Positions 25,094 through 34,172 are shown, counted from the stretch's first letter. The stretch: 48,117 bases of DNA from Deltaproteobacteria bacterium (GCA_028818755.1 JAPPNF010000151.1:1-48117), one strand, 5' to 3'. Made by a program: numbers and translations. Notes: generated from the letters alone by a model not told the origin.

Positions 25094-26050
25094 ATGACGA
25101 CCATGATCACGGGCGCGGGGCTGGTGGGCTCCCAGATCGCGCGCATCCTTGTGCAGCAGGGCGAGAAGCCCGTCCTGTTCGATATTGCACCCAATCTCAC
25201 CGCGCTGGCCGATGTTGTAGGGGACGTGGGCGCGGTCACCCTGTTCCGCGGCGACCTGCTGAACCCCTTCGACCTCGGCAAGGTGATCAACGAGCACGGC
25301 ATCACCCGCATCATCCACACCGCGGCCTATCCCAACCTCGGCACCGGCGCCCAGGAGAACCCCTACGGGGCCATCCAGGTGAACATCATGGGCACCGCCA
25401 ACGTGCTGGAGGCGGCGCGGCTCCACGGCGCCGAGCGGGTGGTCATGATCAGCACCGCGGCCGTGGCCCGGGGGATCGCCGGCGGCGAGGACAACGGCGA
25501 CCACAGCAAGGAGGAGGCGCTGCCGCGGCCCAGCTCGTTCTATTCGGCCACCAAGCAGGCGGGCGAGAACCTGGGCTACAACTACGCGCGCTCCCACGGC
25601 GTCGACTTCCGCGCCGTGCGCTTCCCCAACGTGTGCGGCCCCTGGATCCCCGGCGGCGGCGGCCGCCCCAGCGCCATGTTCCGCACCCTGGTGGAGAAGT
25701 CGGTGGACGGCGTCGAGCACACCGTCCCGCCCGGCGTCATGGAATGGCTCTATTCCAAGGACGCCGCCCGCGGCGTGGTCCTGGCCCTCCAGACCGAGGG
25801 CGTCAAGAGCCGTGTCTTCAACCTCGGCGTCGGCAAGCCCTACGACAACCAGGAGCTCATCGACATCTTCAAGCAGGTGGTCCCCGGCGCCAAGCTCGGC
25901 ATCGACGAAAGCGCCACCACCTCGCAGACTTCTTCGGTGTTCCTGGATATCACCCGCGCTCAGACCGAGCTGGGCTTCGACGCCGAGTACGACATCCCCG
26001 CCGCGGTGACGGACTTCGTGGGATGGTACCGGCGGCTCAAGGCTCGATGA
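25094..26050 (+). CDS. NAD-dependent epimerase/dehydratase (extended SDR)
   Basis: 318 residues, ATG preceded by GGAGG. Seen: dinucleotide motif MITGAGLVGSQIARIL (about 4-19, GxGxxG variant of GxxGxxG), HTAAYPNLG where extended SDRs have HxAA, MISTAAVARG with the catalytic Ser/Thr region, and active-site YSATK (YxxxK) near 154. RFPNVCGPW is the substrate-binding loop typical of UDP-sugar epimerases and dihydroflavonol-reductase-like enzymes. It uses NAD(P) to epimerise or reduce a sugar or hydroxy-acid; the substrate is not predictable. Followed by a hairpin terminator and then the yghU-type gene. Confidence 0.93.
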   Translation: MTTMITGAGLVGSQIARILVQQGEKPVLFDIAPNLTALADVVGDVGAVTLFRGDLLNPFDLGKVINEHGITRIIHTAAYPNLGTGAQENPYGAIQVNIMGTANVLEAARLHGAERVVMISTAAVARGIAGGEDNGDHSKEEALPRPSSFYSATKQAGENLGYNYARSHGVDFRAVRFPNVCGPWIPGGGGRPSAMFRTLVEKSVDGVEHTVPPGVMEWLYSKDAARGVVLALQTEGVKSRVFNLGVGKPYDNQELIDIFKQVVPGAKLGIDESATTSQTSSVFLDITRAQTELGFDAEYDIPAAVTDFVGWYRRLKAR

Positions 26051-26057
26051 TCCGAAG

Positions 26058-26080
26058 GGGCGGGTTTCAAAAAACCGCCC
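26058..26080 (+). terminator. hairpin terminator after the epimerase gene
   Basis: GGGCGGGTTT pairs with AAACCGCCC (one bulged G) around a short A-rich loop, beginning eight bases after the epimerase stop. No clear T-run follows, so strength is uncertain. Confidence 0.5.
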
Positions 26081-26115
26081 GGTTGCGGACTCTGCGTTAG
26101 AAAGAGGAAATTGCC

Positions 26116-26994
26116 ATGGCCGATACCCCCGAATACGTACCTCCCAAAGTCTGGACGTGGGAACGCGAGAACGGTGGCCGGTTCGCCAACATCAACCGGC
26201 CCGTCTCCGGCGCGACCCATGAGAAGACACTGCCCCGTGGCGAGCACAACCTCCAGCTCTATTCGCTGGGCACGCCCAACGGCGTGAAGGTCACGATCAT
26301 GCTGGAGGAGCTGCTGGCCGCCGGGCACAGCGGCGCGGAGTACGACGCCTGGATCATCAATATCCGCGAGGGCGACCAGTTCGGCTCCGGGTTCGTGGCC
26401 ATCAATCCCAACTCGAAGATCCCGGCGCTGGTGGACTACTCCACGCCCGCGCCTACGCGGGTGTTCGAGTCGGGCTCGATCCTCCTCTACCTTGCCGACA
26501 AGTTCGGCGCCTTCGTCCCGGAGGACCCGTCGGAGCGCGCCGAGTGCTTGTCGTGGCTGTTCTGGCAGATGGGCTCCGCCCCCTACCTTGGCGGCGGCTT
26601 CGGCCACTTCTACGCCTACGCGCCTTACAAGATGGAGTATCCTATCGACCGCTTCGCCATGGAGGTGAAACGCCAGCTCGACGTCCTCGACAAGCGCTTG
26701 GCCGAGAACCGCTACCTGGCCGGCGACGTCTACACCATCGCCGACATGGCCGTCTGGCCGTGGTACGGCGTCCTCACAATGGCGGACAGCCTTTACGGCG
26801 CCGCCGAGTTCCTCGACTCGCAATCGTACAAGAATGTGCTGCGCTGGCGTGACGAGATCGCGGCCCGCGATGCGGTGAAACGCGGGCGAATCGTCAACAA
26901 GACCAGCGGCCCGCTCGATCAACAGCTCCGCGAGCGCCACGACGCCTCCGACTTCGAGTTGCGGACGCAGGACAAGCTCGAGGCGGCCGAGTAG
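26116..26994 (+). CDS. yghU: YghU-type glutathione S-transferase (disulfide-bond oxidoreductase)
   Basis: 292 residues, close to the 288 of E. coli YghU. Several blocks are almost identical to it: KVWTWE near the start, FANINRPVSGATHEKTLP (about 23-40), LQLYSLGTPNGVKVTIMLEE, EYDAWIINI, GDQFGSGFV and NPNSKIPAL, the last being the cis-Pro element of the thioredoxin-like domain. Known: this subgroup binds two glutathione molecules and shows disulfide-bond reductase and modest peroxidase activity. The C-terminal helical domain (SWLFWQMGSAPYLGGGFGHF) is complete. Cytosolic. AGAGGAAA precedes the ATG. The chromate transporter gene follows 48 bp later in the same direction; a joint role in redox or chromate stress is inference. 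Confidence 0.95.
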   Translation: MADTPEYVPPKVWTWERENGGRFANINRPVSGATHEKTLPRGEHNLQLYSLGTPNGVKVTIMLEELLAAGHSGAEYDAWIINIREGDQFGSGFVAINPNSKIPALVDYSTPAPTRVFESGSILLYLADKFGAFVPEDPSERAECLSWLFWQMGSAPYLGGGFGHFYAYAPYKMEYPIDRFAMEVKRQLDVLDKRLAENRYLAGDVYTIADMAVWPWYGVLTMADSLYGAAEFLDSQSYKNVLRWRDEIAARDAVKRGRIVNKTSGPLDQQLRERHDASDFELRTQDKLEAAE

Positions 26995-27042
26995 CACACC
27001 GGGTCCGCCGGCAAGCCCCACTGGACCCCGAGGCAAGGAGGA

Positions 27043-28365
27043 ATGGTGGGTGTCGTAGACCCCGGTGGCGACGTCCATCGGGAATCAGCCGTCACCTGGC
27101 GCCGGCTGTTCGCCGTATTCTGGCGTATCGGGATACTTTCTTTCGGCGGGCCGGCGGCGCAGATCGCGCTCATGCACCGTGTGCTGGTGGAGGAGGAGCG
27201 GTGGCTCGACGAGCCGAGGTTCCTGGGCGCCCTCAGCTTCTGCATGCTGCTGCCCGGCCCCGAGGCCATGCAGCTCGCCACCTACTCCGGGTGGCAGCTT
27301 CGCGGCGTGCCCGGCGGGTTGGTGGCAGGCCTCCTGTTCGTGGTCCCGGGCGCCATGGTGGTGCTCGGGCTGGCGATGCTCTACGCGGCCGGAGGCCACC
27401 TGCCGCTGGTGGCCGCGCTGTTCCTGGGGATCAAGGGCGCCGTGCTGGTCATCGTCATCGAGGCCCTGCTGAGGGTGGCGAACCGGGCGCTGCACTCGGC
27501 CGTGCACTGGGTCGTCGCAGGCTTGGCCTTCGTGGGAATCTTCTTTCTGTCGGTCCCGTTCCCGGTCATTATCCTGGCCGCCGCGCTGGCTGGATTTCTC
27601 CTTTTGGGAGGCCAGAGCACCGGAGATGCCAAGCCAACCGGCCGTGGCAGCGGGTCGCTGTCCGGCACGGCGAGAACCATTGCGTTATGGATGGCTGTCT
27701 GGTGGACGCCGGTGCTGCTCCTGGCGGCCGTGGGCGGCTACGACATCCTGGTGCAGCTCGGCAACTTCTTCTCCCGCCTCGCGGTGGTCACGTTCGGCGG
27801 AGCCTACGCCGTGCTTGCCTACCTGGCACAGGATGTGGTGACCCATCACGGCTGGTTGACGGCCGGCGAGATGATGGACGGCCTGGGGCTGGCGGAAACC
27901 ACCCCGGGGCCGCTGATTCTGGTGACGGAGTTCGTCGGCTACATCGCGGCCTACCGGGCGGGCGGGTTGAGCATGGGAATCGCCGGCGCGCTGGTCACTC
28001 TCTGGGTCACGTTCGCACCGTGCTTCCTGTGGATATTCGCCGGCGCCCCCTACATCGAGCAGCTCACGGCCCAGCCGCGGCTCAAGGGCGCCCTGGAGGC
28101 CATCACGGCCGCGGTGGTAGGCGTCATCCTCAACCTCTCCATCTGGTTCAGCCTGCACGTCCTGTTCGCCGAGCTGTCGTCCCACCAGAGCGGCCCGGTC
28201 AAGCTCCTGGTGCCGGACTGGTACTCCCTGGACTGGCGGGTCCTGGCGGTCGGCCTCGTCAGCGCGATCATGCTCCTCTGGCGACACCAGTCTCTCATGA
28301 GCACTCTGGGCGTCGCGGCGCTGATGGGCCTCGGGTTCGGTGCGATGGATTACCTTGCCGGATGA
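27043..28365 (+). CDS. chrA: chromate transporter (ChrA, CHR family)
   Basis: 440 residues, the long two-domain (bidomain) form of the CHR family with two homologous halves. First half: FGGPAAQIALMHRVLVEE, then LLPGPEAMQLATYSGW; second half: TFGGAYAVLAYLAQDVV and ETTPGPLILVTEFVGYI. These repeated FGG and PGP motifs are the family hallmark. About ten to twelve membrane spans; inner membrane. Known role: proton-motive-force-driven chromate export. The ATG at 27043 directly abuts AAGGAGGA, so translation may actually begin at the next codon (GTG, 27046) or slightly later. Neighbouring yghU may give reductive protection; the pairing is inferred. Confidence 0.94.
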   Translation: MVGVVDPGGDVHRESAVTWRRLFAVFWRIGILSFGGPAAQIALMHRVLVEEERWLDEPRFLGALSFCMLLPGPEAMQLATYSGWQLRGVPGGLVAGLLFVVPGAMVVLGLAMLYAAGGHLPLVAALFLGIKGAVLVIVIEALLRVANRALHSAVHWVVAGLAFVGIFFLSVPFPVIILAAALAGFLLLGGQSTGDAKPTGRGSGSLSGTARTIALWMAVWWTPVLLLAAVGGYDILVQLGNFFSRLAVVTFGGAYAVLAYLAQDVVTHHGWLTAGEMMDGLGLAETTPGPLILVTEFVGYIAAYRAGGLSMGIAGALVTLWVTFAPCFLWIFAGAPYIEQLTAQPRLKGALEAITAAVVGVILNLSIWFSLHVLFAELSSHQSGPVKLLVPDWYSLDWRVLAVGLVSAIMLLWRHQSLMSTLGVAALMGLGFGAMDYLAG

Positions 28366-28395
28366 TCGAACCGGCACGGGACGCCTCGAGACGGA

Positions 28396-29427
28396 TTAAA
28401 GGTTGTACAGCTCCCGCGCATTCCCCCCGCAGATCTTGGCCTTGACATCCGGGCTCAGACGCGGGTCGTTGGCGACGCCGTCTATGGCCAGCAGTTCGGT
28501 GGCGCTGTCGGCGTGACCGTAGTCGGTGCCAACCACTAGGTGGTCCTCCCCGGCGTTCTCGATGACGTACGGAAGGTCGTCGGTGGTCTCGCACCCGACC
28601 CAGATCCGGTTCCTTGCCAGCAGTTCGTTCCGGTTGAACCCCTGCTCCTTTACGTACGGGCGTTTGTACAGATCGGTCAGCGCGTAGGGGAGCCACTGCG
28701 CGCTGACCTCCAGGAACCCCATCTTGAGTTGCGGGAACCGCTGGGGGATGCCGCCCGCGACGATGGTGTGGAAAGCCCCCACCACCACGAGCTTAAACTT
28801 CGAGAAGGCCACGGGCTCGTACTTGTAGTAGTCGTGTAGCACGGAGCTGCCGTTGGAGGCGTGGATGCACACCGGCATGTCCAGCCTGCCGGCGGCGTCG
28901 TACACCGGAAAGAAAAAGGGATCGTTCAGCAGCCGCTCGCCCTCGGAGCCGCGCATGTAGATGCCTACCGCGCCGTTCTCCTTGGCCAGCTTGGCCTCCT
29001 CGTACACCTGTTCCGGGCTGAGGAGCGGCACCACCGCCACCCAGCGCAGGCGGTTGTCGGACTGTTTCCAGCACTCGCCCATCCAGCGGTTGTAGCTGCG
29101 GCACAGCGCCAGCTCGATCTCGGGCCGGGGCGTCAGCGGGATGATGAAGATGGTGGGGAAGATCACCTGGATGTCCACCTTGAGCTCATCCATGTGCTTG
29201 AGCCTCATGGCCACGTCGCGCAGCTCACGGGACTCCAGCGGCGTGTCCTTGCCAACGTTTCGGGACTTGAGGCGCAGGGTGCCGTCCACCAGCCAGTACT
29301 CGTCCCCGGACCCGACGCCGTTGGTGGAGCCGACGACCTCGGGCCGGTACTTGCGGTCGGCGCCGTCCATGAACTCCCAGGTCTCCTCGGTTTCGAGAAC
29401 GTGTGCGTCCGCATCGATTCTGAGCAT
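28396..29427 (-). CDS. amidohydrolase family 2 protein no. 3 (tandem copy, intact)
   Basis: 343 residues, GGGGAGGA before the ATG. Seen: LRIDADAHVLETEETW (metal-site variant DxDxH), VDIQVIFPTIFIIPLTPRPE, SYNRWMGECW, VCIHASNGS with probable metal His, MGFLEVSAQWLPY, and VVGTDYGHADSATELLAID, which holds the conserved Asp. It is a close paralogue of the frameshifted gene immediately upstream (29547-30577), with very high protein similarity, evidence of a tandem duplication. This copy is uninterrupted. It is predicted to be a cytosolic metal-dependent decarboxylase or hydrolase. It is the last gene in a minus-strand run after an enoyl-CoA hydratase-like gene. Confidence 0.92.
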   Translation of the reverse strand: MLRIDADAHVLETEETWEFMDGADRKYRPEVVGSTNGVGSGDEYWLVDGTLRLKSRNVGKDTPLESRELRDVAMRLKHMDELKVDIQVIFPTIFIIPLTPRPEIELALCRSYNRWMGECWKQSDNRLRWVAVVPLLSPEQVYEEAKLAKENGAVGIYMRGSEGERLLNDPFFFPVYDAAGRLDMPVCIHASNGSSVLHDYYKYEPVAFSKFKLVVVGAFHTIVAGGIPQRFPQLKMGFLEVSAQWLPYALTDLYKRPYVKEQGFNRNELLARNRIWVGCETTDDLPYVIENAGEDHLVVGTDYGHADSATELLAIDGVANDPRLSPDVKAKICGGNARELYNL

Positions 29428-29546
29428 TGCGGTGTCCTCCCCTAGTGGGATTGCATTGGTGCAGGCCGATCCTGGCCTGATATCCGTGTCCTCTATCCGA
29501 AGTCCGGTAACGAATCAACGCTTCTTCCGTTCGCTCCGATCCGGTC

Positions 29547-30577
29547 TCAAAGGTTGTACAGCGCCCGTGCGTTCCCCCCGGTAATCTTGGCGGCCACCTC
29601 CGGGCTTAGCCGCGGGTCGTTGGCGACCCCGTCCAGGGCCAGCAGCTCGGTGGCGCTGTCGGCGTGGCCGTAGTCGGTGCCGACCACGAGGTGGTCCTCG
29701 CCGGCGGTGTCGATGACGTAGGGCAGGTCGTCGTTGGTCTCGCAGCCGACCCAGATGCGGTTCCGCGCCAGCAGCTCCTTCTTGTTCATCTCCCGGCCCG
29801 CCATGTGCTCGCGTTTGTACAGATCGCTCAGCGCGTAGGGCAGCCACTGTGAGCCCACCTCCAGGAACGCCATCTTGAGCTTCGGGAAGCGCTCGGGGAT
29901 GCGGTCCATGATGATGGTGTGGAACGCGCCCACCACCACCAGCTTGAACTTCGAGAAGCCCACGGTCTCGTACTTGTAGTAGTCGTACAGCACGGGGCTG
30001 CCGTTGGAGGAGTGGATGCACACCGGGATGTCCAGCTTCTCGGCCGCGTCGTAGACGGGGTAGAAGTAGGGGTCGCTCAGCAGCCTCTCGCCCTCGGAAC
30101 CGCGCATGTAGATGCCCACCGCACCGTTCTCCCTGGCCTGCCGGGCTTCCTCGTACACTTGGTCCGTGCTCAGCAGCGGCACCACCCCACCCAGCGCAGG
30201 CGGTTGTCGGACTGTTTCCAGCACTCGCCCATCCAGCGGTTGTAGCTGCGGCACAGCGCCAGCTCGATCTCCGGCCGGGGCGTCAGCGGGATGATGAAGA
30301 TGGTGGGGAAGATGACCTGGATGTCCACCTTGATCTCATCCATGTGCTTGAGCCGCACCGCCACGTCCCGCAGCTCGCGGGACTCTAACGGCGTGTCCTT
30401 GCCGACATTGCGGGACTTGAGCCGCAGGGTGCCGTCCACCAGCCAGTATTCGTCGATCTCGCCGGAACCGTTCAGGGAGCCGACGATGTCGGGACGGAAC
30501 TTGCGGTCGGCGCCGTCCATGAACTCCCAGGTCTCTTCCGTTTCGAGAACGTGTGCGTCGGCATCGATTCTGAGCAT
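29547..30577 (-). pseudogene. amidohydrolase family 2 protein no. 4, frameshifted tandem copy
   Basis: Start ATG at 30577 after CAGGAGT. The protein runs like its paralogue (LRIDADAHVLETEETW) to NRLRWV, then shifts frame and would end after GWCRC; the rest (VVPLLSTDQVYEEARQAREN to NARALYNL) continues in another frame. Comparison of the copies shows the cause: where the intact gene has ACCACCGCCACCC (plus strand, about 29030-29042), this copy has ACCACCCCACCC near 30181-30192, one base fewer. Total length is exactly one base short of 344 codons. Conserved metal-site and Asp motifs are intact in both parts. Either a recent single-base loss or a sequencing/assembly error in a C-rich run; it would otherwise be a 343-residue enzyme. 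Confidence 0.88.
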
Positions 30578-30654
30578 TTCGGACTCCTGTTTCGCGTTAA
30601 TGGATGGCCGTCGTTCGCCTCGGGAGTGGCCTGTATCCCGACTCGGGTTGCGGA

Positions 30655-31467
30655 TCAACGGCCCTTCCACCGCGGCGTCCGCTTCTCCACGAAGGCCCGC
30701 GGCCCTTCCTTGCTGTCCTCGGTGGTGAGGACCATGGTGGCGAGGTCGCTCTCCAGCCCCAGCGCCTGGTCCAGCGGCAGGCCCGCGCCCTTGTGGATGG
30801 ATTCCTTGACGTAGCGGAGAGCCAGCGGCGCGCCCTTGGCGAAGGACGCGGCCATCTCCTCGCCGGTCCGGGTCAGCTCGTCCACTGACACGAGTTTGTT
30901 GACGAGGCCGATGCGGTAGGCTTCCTGGGCGTCCATCAACTCGCCGGACAGGCAGAATTCCAGCGCCTTGGCGATGCCCACCAGGCGGGCCAGCCGCTGG
31001 GTGCCCCCCGACCCCGGCATGAAGCCGCGCCGCACTTCGGTGACCCCCAGCCGGGCGTTCTCCGCGGCGATGCGGATGTCGCAGGCCATGGCGATCAGCA
31101 GGCCCGCCCCCACCACGTAGCCGTGAAGCAGCGCGATGGAGGGCTTCTGCAAGGACGCCACCGCGTCGATGGGCGAGTGGGTGCCCGGCGCCTGCTTGGC
31201 CTGCCGGGCCTCCAGCGGCGAGGGCTGTTCCGCGGGGTCCGCGTTGCGTTGCGCCCGCTCCTTCAGGTCGCCGCCCACCGTAAAGCCCTTTTCGCCCGCG
31301 CCCCGGAAGAGCACCACCTGCACGTTCCGGTCCGCCTGCGCGCGGTTGCAGTATTCGATGATCAGCTCCCGCATCTCCTCGTTGATGGCGTTCAGCGCCT
31401 CAGGGCGGTTCAGTGTGATCCACGCCGTTTGGTCAGTGACTTCGTAAAGGACCTGATCGTTGCTCAT
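30655..31467 (-). CDS. enoyl-CoA hydratase/isomerase (crotonase) family protein
   Basis: 270 residues, complete, AGGAGG before the ATG. Crotonase features: WITLNRPEALNAIN, the oxyanion segment GEKGFTVGGDLKE (about 58-70), HGYVVGAGLLIAMACDIRIA (115-134) and FMPGSGGTQRLARLVG. In enoyl-CoA hydratase two Glu residues catalyse hydration. The first (GGGCE) corresponds here to Leu124 in GAGLL; the second is present as Glu144 in VTEV. Loss of one Glu argues against simple hydratase activity and for isomerase, hydrolase, dehalogenase or decarboxylase chemistry in this superfamily. It lies in the same direction as three amidohydrolases, 77 bp upstream of copy no. 4, and probably acts on a CoA ester in the same route. 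Confidence 0.92.
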   Translation of the reverse strand: MSNDQVLYEVTDQTAWITLNRPEALNAINEEMRELIIEYCNRAQADRNVQVVLFRGAGEKGFTVGGDLKERAQRNADPAEQPSPLEARQAKQAPGTHSPIDAVASLQKPSIALLHGYVVGAGLLIAMACDIRIAAENARLGVTEVRRGFMPGSGGTQRLARLVGIAKALEFCLSGELMDAQEAYRIGLVNKLVSVDELTRTGEEMAASFAKGAPLALRYVKESIHKGAGLPLDQALGLESDLATMVLTTEDSKEGPRAFVEKRTPRWKGR

Positions 31468-31507
31468 CAGGTATGCCTCCTGTACCCGGCTTCAGAAATA
31501 GTCTGGG

Positions 31508-31624
31508 AATGGCGTCCTTCGACTTCGCCCCGCTGACGCGGCGCTACGCTCAGGACGAACGTAGTAGAATGTATTCCGCCAACCGTTCGTCCTGAGCGTA
31601 GCGAAGCGAAGTCGAAGGACGCCA
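31508..31624. repeat. interspersed repeat, type C
   Basis: GGCGTCCTTCGACTTCGCCC, then GCGCTACGCTCAGGACGAAC, and at the far end CGTTCGTCCTGAGCGTAGCG and GAAGTCGAAGGACGCC in inverse. An inverted pair matching 5645-5770 and 44329-44390. It separates the enoyl-CoA hydratase-like and amidohydrolase genes. Confidence 0.65.
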
Positions 31625-31629
31625 TTGTG

Positions 31630-32610
31630 CTATGCAGGCCGGTAGGTCTGCGCGGCCGTGTCGTGGAACAGCGCCGCGCGTTCCGCGACGGAGTAGCCTC
31701 GGGCCATGATCTTGAACGCGTTCCAGATGGCCGCGTAGGAATAGGACACCCGGTCCACCGGGAAATTGCTCTCGAACATGCAGCGGCCGGCGCCGAACTT
31801 CTCGATGCAGTGCTCGAAGTAGGGGCGCATGGCCTCGGCCAGCTCGCCGGAGCCGGGCGTGCGCTCGTGCCAGTCGTAGCCGGAGCGGAGCGACCCGACC
31901 CCTCCCAGCTTCAGCACCACGTTGGGGCACGACGACAGCGCGGTGATGTCGTTGCTCCAGGTCTGGAACACCTCTTCGCGCCGGCCCTCGTAGGGGCCGA
32001 GCCCCAGGGGTCCGCCGATGTGGTCGAGAATGATGGGCACGTCCGGGAAATCGCGGGCCAACTCCACCAACTCGGGAAGCTGAGGGTGATAGAGCCATGC
32101 GTCGAAGCTCAGCCCCAGGGGTTGCAGGTGCGCAACCCCCTTGCGGACCGCCCCGTCCCGCAGCAGGCCGGGTCGCGGCACGCTCCGGAACGAGTCGGAA
32201 GCGTCCCACATGGTGGAATAGCGGATGCCGCGCAGGCGCGTGGGGCTCGCCTCCAGGTGCGCTTCCAGCACGGCGGCGACGGCGTCGCCCAGGGACAGGT
32301 CGGCATAGGCGACGATGGCGGCCGCCACGGTGGTGGCGTTCTCCGCGCGCACGTTCTCGACCGCGATTCCCTCCAGGAACTCCGTCTCTCCCACCGGCCG
32401 CAACTCGGCCGGTCCGGTTTCGCGGTACATGGCGCCGCACTCGACGGCTACACTGGACACGATGCGATGGCCGGCGGAGGCATCGCGCATGAAGTCATCA
32501 GGCAGGTACGGGTTGTCGGGGCGGCGCCACAGGTGGTGATGCGGGTCGCAGATGGGGAGGTTGGGCTCCAGTGGGGCCTCCTCCGTGGTGTTGGTTACGG
32601 GATCGGTCAA
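31630..32610 (-). CDS. amidohydrolase family protein no. 5 (2-pyrone dicarboxylate lactonase/rhamnonolactonase-like)
   Basis: 326 residues if it starts at the TTG at 32610 after GAGGTG; the open frame reaches 32727 but that added part is low-complexity and unlike the family, so the start is uncertain. Unlike the other paralogues here, it has a true HxH metal motif: CDPHHHLWRRPDNPYLPDDF. Later come HPQLPELVELARDFPDVPIILDHIGGPLG and RCMFESNFPVD, typical of the COG3618 lactonase-like group that opens lactone rings of sugar acids or 2-pyrone-4,6-dicarboxylate. Cytosolic, metal-dependent. A repeat lies downstream. It is divergent from the GrdE-type gene at 32789. Confidence 0.88.
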   Translation of the reverse strand: MTDPVTNTTEEAPLEPNLPICDPHHHLWRRPDNPYLPDDFMRDASAGHRIVSSVAVECGAMYRETGPAELRPVGETEFLEGIAVENVRAENATTVAAAIVAYADLSLGDAVAAVLEAHLEASPTRLRGIRYSTMWDASDSFRSVPRPGLLRDGAVRKGVAHLQPLGLSFDAWLYHPQLPELVELARDFPDVPIILDHIGGPLGLGPYEGRREEVFQTWSNDITALSSCPNVVLKLGGVGSLRSGYDWHERTPGSGELAEAMRPYFEHCIEKFGAGRCMFESNFPVDRVSYSYAAIWNAFKIMARGYSVAERAALFHDTAAQTYRPA

Positions 32611-32788
32611 CTTCGCCACCTCAAGTCCCGGGCATTGCTCGCCGTGGCCCTCCGGTGAAGCCCGTGGTGACGGAGAGGATGACAGGAAGGGGCCACGGCG
32701 GATGCTTCGGGTGTCGCACTGCGTCACCGGGTTTGGTAGACAGGGGGTTGCCTTCGACGGACGAGCCGATTCCGGCTGAGGAGGTCAC

Positions 32789-34045
32789 GTGGATTTCGAG
32801 CTGGCCCATTACCCTGTCCGGTCCCTTTCCTGGGGCGCCAAGACCGAATATCGGGAAGGCGAACTCATTGTCAACCGCGAGGCGCTGCGCGCCGAACTGG
32901 TGACGGAACCGCTCATCGACGACGTGGAGTTGAACATCGTCGCGCCCGGCGACCGTACCCGTATCCTTCACGTGGTGGACATCGTCGAGCCGCGCTGGAA
33001 GGCGCCGGAACGCGGGACTCCCTTCCCCGGAAGCCTCGGACCGCTGTACCAATGCGGTACGGGCCGCACCCACGCGTTGGACGGCGTGGCCGTAGTGACG
33101 TCCGGCTCGCTCCCCCGGTCCGAGGAAGCCATCATCGACATGTGCGGCCCCGGCAGCGAGCTGAGCCGCTTCGGCCGGATGCCCGGCCTGGTGGTGTTGC
33201 CCAAGGCTCGGGAAGGATCCGATCCCGGCGAGTTCGGCCTTGCGCTCATGCGCGCGGGGCTTCGGGCGGCGGTCTTCCTGGCCCAGACCACGCAGGGCGT
33301 CGCTCCGGCCCGCACCGAGGCGTTCTCGCTGGAACTTGGACGGGGCGCGTCGCCCGGTCTGCCGCGGGTCGGATACCTGAGCTTTGCGTACTCCCACGGC
33401 ATCGGCCGCCAGAAGCTGTTCTACGGCAAGAGCACCAGGGACATCGTGCCCAGCGTGGTGCACCCCAACGAGTTGCTGGACGGGGCACTGGTGAACGACG
33501 GCTATACCAAGCCCACCAAGAACGCAACCCACGACATTCTGAACCACCCGATGATCCGGGAGCTCCACGGCCGCCACAACCAGGACTTGGTGTTCGCGGG
33601 CATGGTGCTGGCCAACCATTGCGCCACCTACGACGAGAAGGCGGCCACTGCCTGGCACGCCGCACGTCTGCTCCGGCACGTGGTGGAGGCCGACGCGGTG
33701 GTCGTCACCAAGGACGGCGGCGGGCAGGCGGACGTGGACCTGATGCTGGCCTGCCGGGCCTGCGAGGAGGCGGGGCTGCGCACGGTGCTGGTGGCCAAGG
33801 AGGAGTCCGGCGGCGACGGGCCGGCGCTGGTGGACGTGGCGCCCCAGGCGGACGCCATGGTCAGCGTCGGCAACTGTCCCGAGAAGGTCCGTCTCGAAGA
33901 GTCGATGGATCACGTCATCGGCGGCGATGCCTTTCTCGGCGCCATCCAGGGAGATGTGGCCGGGACCGTGGAGATCCCGGTCCAGAACATCATCGGCGCC
34001 ATCGACCCCATCGGCGGCTCGACGCTGACTGCACGGCCGGGGTAG
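32789..34045 (+). CDS. glycine/sarcosine/betaine reductase component B proprotein (GrdE/GrdG/GrdI-like)
   Basis: 418 residues from a GTG after GAGGAGG, near the 428 of clostridial GrdE. Seen: MDFELAHYPVRSLSWGAKTE and ILHVVDIVEPRWK at the N-terminus, PSVVHPNELLDGALVNDGYT (221-240), QNIIGAIDPIGGSTLT at the end, all in family order. Known: GrdE is cleaved at an internal Cys (near residue 242) to create a pyruvoyl group that binds the amino group of the substrate. Here residues 220-260 contain no Cys; candidate Cys are 278 (NHC) and 363 (GNC). Cleavage is therefore uncertain. The partner GrdB-type selenoprotein gene follows after 151 bp that hold a repeat. Substrate unknown. Confidence 0.88.
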   Translation: MDFELAHYPVRSLSWGAKTEYREGELIVNREALRAELVTEPLIDDVELNIVAPGDRTRILHVVDIVEPRWKAPERGTPFPGSLGPLYQCGTGRTHALDGVAVVTSGSLPRSEEAIIDMCGPGSELSRFGRMPGLVVLPKAREGSDPGEFGLALMRAGLRAAVFLAQTTQGVAPARTEAFSLELGRGASPGLPRVGYLSFAYSHGIGRQKLFYGKSTRDIVPSVVHPNELLDGALVNDGYTKPTKNATHDILNHPMIRELHGRHNQDLVFAGMVLANHCATYDEKAATAWHAARLLRHVVEADAVVVTKDGGGQADVDLMLACRACEEAGLRTVLVAKEESGGDGPALVDVAPQADAMVSVGNCPEKVRLEESMDHVIGGDAFLGAIQGDVAGTVEIPVQNIIGAIDPIGGSTLTARPG

Positions 34046-34081
34046 GGTGAGGCGATGAATCGTACTTCGAGACTCGCGGAA

Positions 34082-34172
34082 ACCCTCACCCTAACCCTCT
34101 CCCAGAGGGAGAGGGGACCTGATTCCGGCCATCCGGCTCCCTCTCCCTCTGGGAGAGGGTTGGGGTGAGGGC
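34082..34172. repeat. interspersed repeat, type D (third copy)
   Basis: CCCTCACCCTAACCCTCTCC with CAGAGGGAGAGGGG, and in inverse CCCTCTCCCTCTGGGAGAGG then TTGGGGTGAGGG. It lies between the two component B genes and could form a large hairpin in their transcript. Confidence 0.7.
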
